Origin: Coprinopsis marcescibilis
Taxonomy: Eukaryota > Basidiomycota > Agaricomycetes > Agaricales > Psathyrellaceae
Assembly (NCBI GenBank): GCA_004369085.1
Contig: ML210147.1
Location: 620,001 to 684,000 of the forward strand
Length of the DNA stretch: 64,000 nucleotides
Direction: 5' to 3'
Made by a program: the position numbers and the translations under genes. Below, in pieces: positions 59,530-64,000 of this stretch (position 1 is the stretch's first letter; every line of letters starts with the position of its first letter). The notes under the pieces were generated by a model that worked only from the letters and a program-made list of their open reading frames with translations, was not told the DNA's origin and ran no database searches.

Positions 59530-60954
59530 ATGTCACGAAGACTCTACCTTGGAAGTCAGATTTCGAAAATATCTCTTTAACATTCTGGATATTGACTCTA
59601 CCCGTTTTAGGATTGCCTCCCGACGCCCGTTCTGAAGATGTCTCCAAGTTTTTCGACGGCTATGGACGTATCGTCGACTGTCGTGTTATGACTGGTAAGA
59701 ATGCAATTAAATCAGGCTTTCCTGTGCATGCAAACTCATTTGGTGCAAGGCTTTGGCTTCGTGGAATTCGAAAGCTCCAAGGTGAATTATCTGCGATTAT
59801 CATCCAATTCAATTAATTCAACCATCCTCAGGACGCTGAAGATGCTGTTCATAATTTCAATGGCAAACCTTTCATGGGGACAACGTCAGTTAATTTGCGT
59901 CATCCTTTTTAGTCGCATTCTGAAGTGTCGTTCAAGCATTGTGGTCGAATTCGCGAAAGAGAGCCGTCCCAGGCGAGAGATGTATGGCGCCGGCTCGGCC
60001 AATCGTGTGGACTCTGAAAATGGGCGTTCCACTAATAACTTCTCGAACAGCGCCCCTCGATCCCGCCGTCCTCCTGGCGTGCGACTTATCGTGTCGGGTA
60101 TCTCTCGTGACACGAGTTGGCAGGTACGGGAATTTCGGTCCACGCAATCGTTCTGTGGTCATGGCCCTCGTCCATCGTGCTATGAGTCAAAGACTATCTC
60201 GGGGATCCCGTCTGGTTACTCGTCTCGTTGTTCGACTCGATCCATCGCTCTGGCTAGCGGCCACCGTTCTGCAATCTCGTAATTTGGAGGACCGACCTAA
60301 CCCACTATCGCTGCCCTCTCATAGGATTTGAAAGATTTCGGTCGTGAAGTTGGAAACGTGTCGTTTGCTGATATTGATCGAGATAATGCTGGCCAAGGGT
60401 ATGTACGCCTGTCATATCTGGAATGGGCATCACCGCTGACACCTCCTAGTGTCCTCGAATACTTAAGCAGGGAGGATGCTGATAAGGCTGTGAAGGATCT
60501 CGACGGTCGGGAACTCCGTGGAAAACTTGTTCGTGTTGCGTTAGACGATCCTGTATGTTTGCTTTTCTTTTTTGCTTTCGCTGCGTTCTAATTATTATGC
60601 ATTGATCAGCGCTCTGGCCCTGACAATTATCGTCGCGACGATCGACGAGAAGACCGTGACCGTTACAGGGATGACCGCTACAGGGACGACCGTCACAGAC
60701 GCGAACGATCCCGGTCACCGCGTCGTGGTGAGGACCGCCGACCCCGTTCCCCTCCCGTCAGAAAAGAGGATGACAAAAGGACAGCAGGTTATGACGAGTA
60801 CCGAAGGGTCGATGACCGAAGGCCTGACGAGGTTTACGACCGCCGCCGCGATGATGATAGAAAGCGTGATGACCGTCGTAGGGATGACAGGGATGACCGC
60901 TACGAGGATAGGCCAGCCAGACAAGCCAACGGTGAAGGAGGATGGACCCGTTGA
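59530..60954 (+). CDS. SR-type splicing factor with RRM, pseudo-RRM and RS/RD tail
   Basis: Serine/arginine-rich RNA-binding protein of the SRSF1 type. It starts MSRRLYLG; splicing gives RLPPDARSEDVSKFFDGYGR (RRM1 RNP2), then GFGFVEFESSKDAEDAVHNF (RNP1) and VVEFAKESRPRRE. A linker rich in Arg/Ser/Pro leads to the second domain, RLIVSGISRDTSWQ joined to DLKDFGREVGNVSFADIDRD, which carries the SRSF1 pseudo-RRM signature SWQDLKD. The tail is Arg/Asp-rich (RYRDDRYRDDRHRRER, SRSPRRGEDRRPRSPP) and ends GEGGWTR at 60954. The intron inside SWQ-DLKD (60124-60324) is 201 nt, several times longer than its neighbours. Confidence 0.9.
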
Positions 60955-61339
60955 TTACGCTCTGAAGCCCAAAAAGATTTATGATATCCTTCCTTCAATT
61001 CTGGATTCCCCGTCGCGTATGGTGTTATCGCTTACCCGAACCGTGTATTCTCATTGCTCAATGGTTCCTCCGAGGCTGCATGCTGGATATGTTGAGGATT
61101 CAATTCGTCGACGTTGGTCAAGCATACTGGGTCACATTCCAGCCATTGGGATCCGATTTTGGATAGGTAACCGCATCTTATGGAAACAAAGGTGGGTCGT
61201 TCGCGTCCAGGGATCGCGCAGGGCAAAGTGGCAAGCACCTGACAATCGCTCTCTGCGCGGGACACACCGCGTCGCAGCGCTTTCGATAAGGTGATGCTCG
61301 CCCGCCGGATCCAACGTAGAGTTCGAGAAAGCTGTTTAT
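60955..61339. other. Convergent intergenic region
   Basis: 385 bases between the SR gene stop (+) and the TBCE stop (-). Open frames at 60981-61166 (+) and 61032-61388 (-) look random. Presumably 3' untranslated regions. Confidence 0.4.
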
Positions 61340-63342
61340 TTATCGTATCTGATAGACAATTTGCGATCCGGTTTCTAGTCCAATCCAATCCAGTGTTCGG
61401 TCAGCTTCCCTTAGCGGAATGTACGAGTCGTCGCGCATTTTCATCCAAAGTACGACATTCTTGATCTTCGTTGCCCTCTTCACTCTCCCCAGAAAATTCC
61501 GAAGTGTCATGGATGGTAGGACATTGAGTACTATCTCCTGGTCCTGGTGCAAAGTCATCTGTTTTTCCGGAGGCTTGGTAGTCTGGTATAGCCGGAGCTC
61601 TGGCGTGCCGTTAGCCTTGCTGTTGTCAAATACTAAATCAGAGATGAAACTACCAATTAATCGTGACCCTAGTTTATCGTCTTCCGTTACAGAAACCACT
61701 GCATTCGGCTCTCCATGTTCTGTCCCCAGCTGCTCAGTAAACTGTTCAAGCTAACACCATTCGAGCTCACTTTCGCAAAGTTCGTCCCATCTAAACGGGC
61801 GAGCATCCCCAACCGGATTTTGCTTGTTTTTCGAAAGGGACGCGAGGTAGAGGCGTTCTGAGTCGTTTCTTTCACGAGTGGATATCTAAGTCACAAAGGT
61901 GAGTCTCTAAGTTCTGATATGAGTCTTTTTTGGCCTCACCGCCGTTCCATCAAGTGTCCTGAGAGTAGGAAAGTATGACACAACAGTAGAGCGTGCATGG
62001 GGTTCTTCTAGAATGACACAGTGAACATCACGTCTCGGATGGCATTGCGCCGTGCCACTATTGCACGCACTTGTGATCGGATTATCCCTCAGAGAGATGT
62101 TTTGTATGCCTGTACACCAGCGAGATAGATTCTCAACATCGTTCCAAGATGCGATGGAGTTAGCGGACAAGGACAAGAATCTCAAATAGCTGATTCCTGA
62201 TCCCTGAGTCGGCGGCGGTATATCTTTCAGTTGGTTTGAAGAGAAATTGAGTTTCTCTAACCTGTGTCATGGTCAGGCCGGATACATAATCGTAGCTCTC
62301 GACTTACAGCGGGATAGGCCCAAAAGTCTGCATTATTTCCACCCAGTCGGAGAGCTCGTTGGTATCGAGATTCAATGAGCGTAGAGCGGGATGGACCATG
62401 CGTGTAGCTGTCCCCCCAGCGCCGCCCAGGTTTTGAAGATGGTTGAAACCAGCCTCGAGTGATTGCAAACAGGGCATAAACCCCACGATCTCCTGAATGT
62501 TTGGCCAGCCAAGAAGAGTGTCGTTGATTTCGAGCTCTGTAAGGTTGTCAAAGTGAGAGGCCATGAAGCTAATATTGTCTGGGGTGCCAATAACGAGAGG
62601 ATTCCGACTGTCGAGAGCATGGTCAAAGGTGGATCACTATGAAGCAGCATAGAGAACCGACTTTAGCGCCAATCGTTGAAGCTGGGGCAGCTCTACAGCG
62701 ATGGATGCCACGACCTGCCATTCACACACCAGAGACAGGGAGAGATCCAATGACTGAATGTCTGTAGCGATATTTGAGTACAACTCGGAGAACTTCACTT
62801 ATTCCGCTGGAATACTACCTACTGGGACAGGTTTCTTTGATGTTTCCAGGTGGGTCTGCAGATGAAACAAGAGTACTGTCAAGACTCACGGCACGAAGCC
62901 GATCCAGGCGAGCCAGTTTGCTTCTGATCTTGTCGAGATTTACAGCTTCTACTTCAATAGCCCCTTGGGATGAGCCAAGGATGACGGTTTCCAATTTCTG
63001 TCCGCCGTGCAAATCTTCCAGATATTTGGAGCGTATTGCATCCAGGAACGAGACCCCGCACTGGAGATTTGCTGACCGACGTATAAAGGACCCAGAGTGA
63101 GGGTTACTTACCCTGGTGTTAGCAAATGATACCAAAGAGGAAGACTAACCTGAGGCTCACCGAGCAGTAAAGTAACGTTTATTGTCCTTGGATCCGTCAT
63201 GCTTTCCCCGCTCCGGGTCATCCCAGTCAATTCCTAGCCATATTCCCGTTGTCCCGTCCACAGGTCCAACGTATTTAACGGTTCCAGTCTGACCATTGTG
63301 GAGAATGCGAGTTCCAAGTGGTATTGGAGGTGGTGGTTGCAT
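61340..63342 (-). CDS. TBCE: Tubulin-folding cofactor E
   Basis: Chaperone that folds and dissociates alpha-tubulin with cofactors B, C and D. Start MQPPPPIPLGTRILHNGQTG; CAP-Gly domain with TTGIWLGIDWDDPERGKHDG and RYFTAR. Leucine-rich repeats follow: VNLDKIRSKLARLDRLRAVS, LTELEINDTLLGWPNIQEI, PALRSLNLDTNELSDWVEI, LRFLSLSANSIASWNDVENL and VSYFPTLRTLDGT. The C-terminal exon holds a ubiquitin-like domain (MTLRNFLGRVKRATKIKNVV, then DRTLDWIGLETGSQIVYQI). About eight introns. It faces the HIBCH gene head-to-head with 130 bp between ATGs. Confidence 0.92.
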
Positions 63343-63472
63343 GTTAGGGGCTAGTAAACCCTAACCCCAACAGACCGGAAGGCCTGGCGTCGCGCCAACG
63401 CGTTGGGCCGGCGCCACCAAAGCTTTCCAGCAAACCATCTTCTCGTTTCTTTTCGTCTGGTTGAATCCCTCC
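63343..63472. promoter_or_regulatory. Bidirectional promoter, TBCE / HIBCH, with TTAGGG inverted repeat
   Basis: 130 bases separate the two divergent ATGs. Immediately upstream of the TBCE ATG lies GTTAGGGG (63343-63350), then nine bases later CCCTAAC (63359-63365), an inverted repeat of the telomere-type TTAGGG unit that also forms AAACCCTAA. Sites of this kind bind Tbf1/telobox-type factors in other fungi and plants. Regulation here is inferred. Confidence 0.45.
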
Positions 63473-64000
63473 ATGCTCAGACTACTGGGGAGAAAAATGT
63501 CCCCTGACGCGGCAAGAGTAGTTGCACAGAGAACAAGTGCAATTGGGAGGCATATGATGTCCACGACAGCCGACGCAGAGGCAAGTCGTCTACAGCACAA
63601 TGTTGAATTGCTGGAATCCTGACGCTCTCGAAAGCCAACAGTCAAGTTTGAATCCAACAACTCTCTCCGCACCTTTGTTCTCAACCGGCCTTCTAAACTC
63701 AACGCACTGGACCAAAGCATGCTGACCGCGCTACGGCCAAAAATCGAGGTGAGGTTTTTCCTGTGTTACTATGGACCGCTTCTAAGTTTCCGCCCCAAGG
63801 AATGGAACACTTCCGAACTCTGCGGAACGATTGTTGGAACTGGCGCTGGAAAGGGATTTTGTGCTGGGGGTGACGTTGCTGGTACATCTTCTTTTAGACA
63901 TCTCTCCGACCCAGCTCGCTGACTAGGTTGTGGTAGCTGTAGTGCAGAATGCAGCCGATAAGAGGACACGGCCGTTAGCACTCAAGTTCTTCAAAGAAGA
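63473..64000 (+). CDS. HIBCH: 3-hydroxyisobutyryl-CoA hydrolase, mitochondrial (5' part)
   Basis: Enoyl-CoA-hydratase-fold thioesterase of valine breakdown; truncated by the window end. ATG at 63473 gives MLRLLGRKMSPDAARVVAQR, an Arg-rich targeting peptide. A 60-nt intron (donor after GCAA near 63587, acceptor CAG before 63647) joins AEA to IKFESNNSLRTFVLNRP and SKLNALDQSMLTALRPKIE. The next exon gives EWNTSELCGTIVGTGAGKGF and FCAGGDVA (oxyanion region). The reading continues AVVQNAADKRTRPLALKFF, typical of fungal HIBCH. Together with the isovaleryl-CoA dehydrogenase gene it makes two branched-chain catabolic genes in the window. A plain enoyl-CoA hydratase is the alternative. Confidence 0.82.

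Overview
The window is nuclear DNA from a filamentous basidiomycete, most likely an Agaricomycete. The evidence is dense protein genes (about one per 1.9 kb) cut by many 45-70 nt GT-AG introns, a homologue of Clp1 (a mating-pathway regulator known from Basidiomycota), a White-Collar-2 photoregulator, a DASH-complex subunit, and a secreted GH6 cellobiohydrolase with a CBM1 cellulose-binding module, which suggests a plant-matter-degrading life style. I see no transposon, CRISPR array, rRNA or credible tRNA gene. Gene models were built by hand from reading frames, splice signals and family conservation; where exon ends were traced base by base this is stated.

Layout. 0-8.3 kb: MFS transporter (-), Clp1-like regulator (+), divergent AGC-like kinase (-), inositol-pentakisphosphate 2-kinase (+). 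8.5-13.5 kb (+): isovaleryl-CoA dehydrogenase, Zn2Cys6 transcription factor, beta-carbonic anhydrase. 14.2-22 kb: LIS1/PAC1 (-), F-box protein (-) head-to-head with the mitochondrial ATP synthase beta subunit (+), DUF1776 protein (+). 22.9-26.2 kb (+): a small Cys-rich/Lys-tailed protein, an APH-fold kinase-like protein, Dad3. 26.2-39.8 kb (-): ARPC1, WC-2, a sorbose-reductase-like SDR, a long kinesin-4-like motor, arginase. 40.3-50.9 kb: PLP aminotransferase (+), CWF19L1/Drn1 (-), secreted carboxylesterase (+), UBLCP1 phosphatase (-). 51.3-64 kb: an orphan protein (+), CSN8-like (-), NECAP (+), GH6 cellobiohydrolase (+), cysteine desulfurase NFS1 (+), SR splicing factor (+), TBCE (-), and the 5' part of a 3-hydroxyisobutyryl-CoA hydrolase (+, cut by the window end).

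Themes. Most genes are housekeeping and act independently, but some fall into shared processes: mitochondrial metabolism (IVD and HIBCH of branched-chain amino-acid breakdown, ATP2, NFS1), the cytoskeleton (LIS1, Dad3, ARPC1, kinesin, TBCE, with NECAP in endocytosis) and development/light (Clp1, WC-2).

The most unusual signal is exon size rather than gene content. Four genes need extremely short internal exons to restore highly conserved protein motifs: 6 nt in NECAP, 10 nt in arginase, 10 nt in UBLCP1, and an 18-nt plus 31-nt pair in the SDR. A further intron interrupts the SWQDLKD signature of the SR protein. These would be missed or mis-spliced by ordinary gene prediction.
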